6,698 nucleotides of DNA from Bacteroidia bacterium (GTDB lineage Bacteria > Bacteroidota > Bacteroidia > Chitinophagales > Saprospiraceae). Below are positions 5,949 through 6,698 of this stretch, one piece after another; position 1 is the first letter of the stretch; each line of letters starts with the position of its first letter. Where the stretch lies: positions 1 through 6,698 of the forward strand of contig JAUILM010000329.1 of the NCBI GenBank assembly GCA_030432855.1. The letters run 5' to 3'. The notes under the pieces were generated by a model, which saw nothing but the letters and a program-made list of their open reading frames with translations, searched no databases and was not told the origin of the DNA. A program made the position numbers and the translations under genes.

Positions 5949-6698
5949 TTAACGTCCTCTTCGTACCAGATTTCCAGGATAAACCACCACGCTTTCATTG
6001 CCATCCTTACCTACACTAGCGACACCAAATAAGTAGTTGTCAATAATTATATTCTCCAATGTATAGGATGTTACATTTCCCACAAACCGACTCCACTGCC
6101 ACTGAGGTGCTGTAGTTTCACGCCAATAGATTTTGTAACCAGTCAAATTCTCTGCCTCCACTGGATCCCATTCGAGGTAGGTTGATGGTTCTACAACACC
6201 CGCTATACGGACCGCCGGGGGTTGAGGAGGTGCCCATGCTATGGAGGCCAGAGTGATCGCATTTACACCGGTCAACTTAGCTGCATAATCAAAATCTACC
6301 TCAGAGAGCACGTCACCATAGGCGATACCGTTCTCATTTCTCACATCCTGATGCTGACGATGGTAGTGTTCGTGTGTTTCCATGATCCGGACGCCGGCAA
6401 ATCCCAAATCATTGAAAGGTCGATGATGACCACCTCTTCCAAACCGATCCAGGCGATAGATCATCTTTGCATCAAGGTTTGTTGTGTATTGCTCAGTGAG
6501 TCGGTCAATGTAGCGGGCAAGCTGTCTGGAAGGCCCATCTACTTCACCTCCATAAAACCTTCGCCACGTTTGTTTCTGAAGATCATCGGTCGCAGGAGTT
6601 GGCTCGGAGAAAACACGGAAGCTACTATTGTCAATGACTCCATCCAGCCCCTTGATATTTCCTATCATATCATTGTTTAGCACACCCACGATGTCCCA
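5949..6698 (-). CDS. M28-family metallopeptidase, C-terminal part with Fn3-like domain; 5' part missing
   Basis: The frame is open to the right edge, so the 249 residues visible are the C-terminal part of a larger protein; a GTG at 6689 inside the conserved sequence is not a start. It opens with WDIVGVLNNDMIGN, the strand and zinc-ligand Asp (Asp10 of the visible part) of M28 aminopeptidase-type enzymes. Further on, GGHHRPFNDLGFAGVRIMETHEHYH (about residues 89-113) matches the family's 'SDH.pF...G.pa..' and 'YH' segments, the last holding a probable zinc ligand (about His113). Residues about 155-245 (PPAVRIAGVVEPSTYLEWDP, TGYKIYWRET, FGVASVGKDGNES) form a fibronectin type III domain, as often seen in exported enzymes of this group. 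Signal peptide and the first zinc ligands lie off the window. The protein probably acts outside the cytoplasm on peptides. No type IX secretion C-terminal domain is evident; it ends shortly after the Fn3 region. Confidence -1.
   Translation of the reverse strand, partial: WDIVGVLNNDMIGNIKGLDGVIDNSSFRVFSEPTPATDDLQKQTWRRFYGGEVDGPSRQLARYIDRLTEQYTTNLDAKMIYRLDRFGRGGHHRPFNDLGFAGVRIMETHEHYHRQHQDVRNENGIAYGDVLSEVDFDYAAKLTGVNAITLASIAWAPPQPPAVRIAGVVEPSTYLEWDPVEAENLTGYKIYWRETTAPQWQWSRFVGNVTSYTLENIIIDNYLFGVASVGKDGNESVVVYPGNLVRRGR

Noticed and set aside
6222..6680. Plus-strand open frame of 152 codons over the peptidase gene
   Set aside because: It is antisense to sequence with clear M28 motifs and its own translation shows no recognisable domain pattern.
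1..6698. Signs of a mobile island, defence system or phage
   Set aside because: No transposase, integrase, tRNA gene, direct flanking repeats or defence-type proteins are visible, and base composition looks even across the window.

Overview
The window looks like ordinary chromosomal DNA from a member of the Bacteroidota (Saprospiria- or Cytophagia-like; the exact group cannot be fixed from this sequence alone). Support comes from the protein types: a TamL-like lipoprotein with POTRA-type sequence beside a SpoU/TrmH RNA methyltransferase, a lipoprotein TlpA-type thioredoxin with a DUF4369-like N-terminal domain, and a secreted M28 peptidase with an Fn3-like tail. Shine-Dalgarno sequences are mostly weak, and a candidate promoter of the Bacteroidota TTG...TAnnTTTG type is present. 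There are eight protein genes, six complete and two cut by the window edges. I see no RNA genes, mobile elements, CRISPR arrays or phage genes.

Layout. Positions 1-1060 (minus) hold the N-terminal part of the TamL-like outer-membrane assembly lipoprotein; its barrel lies beyond the left edge. Divergent from it, about 32 bp away, is the TrmH/SpoU methyltransferase (1093-1857, plus). It converges on the TlpA/ResA-like thiol-disulfide lipoprotein (1867-2928, minus) with only 9 bp between the stop codons. A 218-bp divergent intergenic region (2929-3146) follows. Then comes a plus-strand cluster: PA0069/SplB-like radical SAM protein (3147-4217), a pyridoxamine-phosphate-oxidase-fold flavoprotein (4270-4827), a GNAT acetyltransferase (4827-5396) and a Nudix hydrolase (5393-5947). 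The last three overlap at start/stop codons and are surely co-translated. A perfect 20-bp palindrome lies in the only gap of the cluster. The right end holds the C-terminal part of an M28 metallopeptidase with an Fn3-like domain (5949-6698, minus), which converges on the Nudix gene with a single base between stop codons.

How the genes may work together. Three products belong to the envelope: outer-membrane protein assembly, periplasmic or membrane thiol-disulfide exchange, and an exported peptidase. The plus-strand cluster is cytoplasmic and combines a radical SAM enzyme related to DNA-lesion lyases, a split-barrel flavoprotein, an acetyltransferase and a Nudix enzyme. This would fit a housekeeping, damage-repair or detoxification set, but that is inference. 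The most interesting detail is the extreme C-terminus of the radical SAM protein, QLKLF, which resembles the bacterial sliding-clamp-binding pentapeptide. I found no convincing new multi-gene system.
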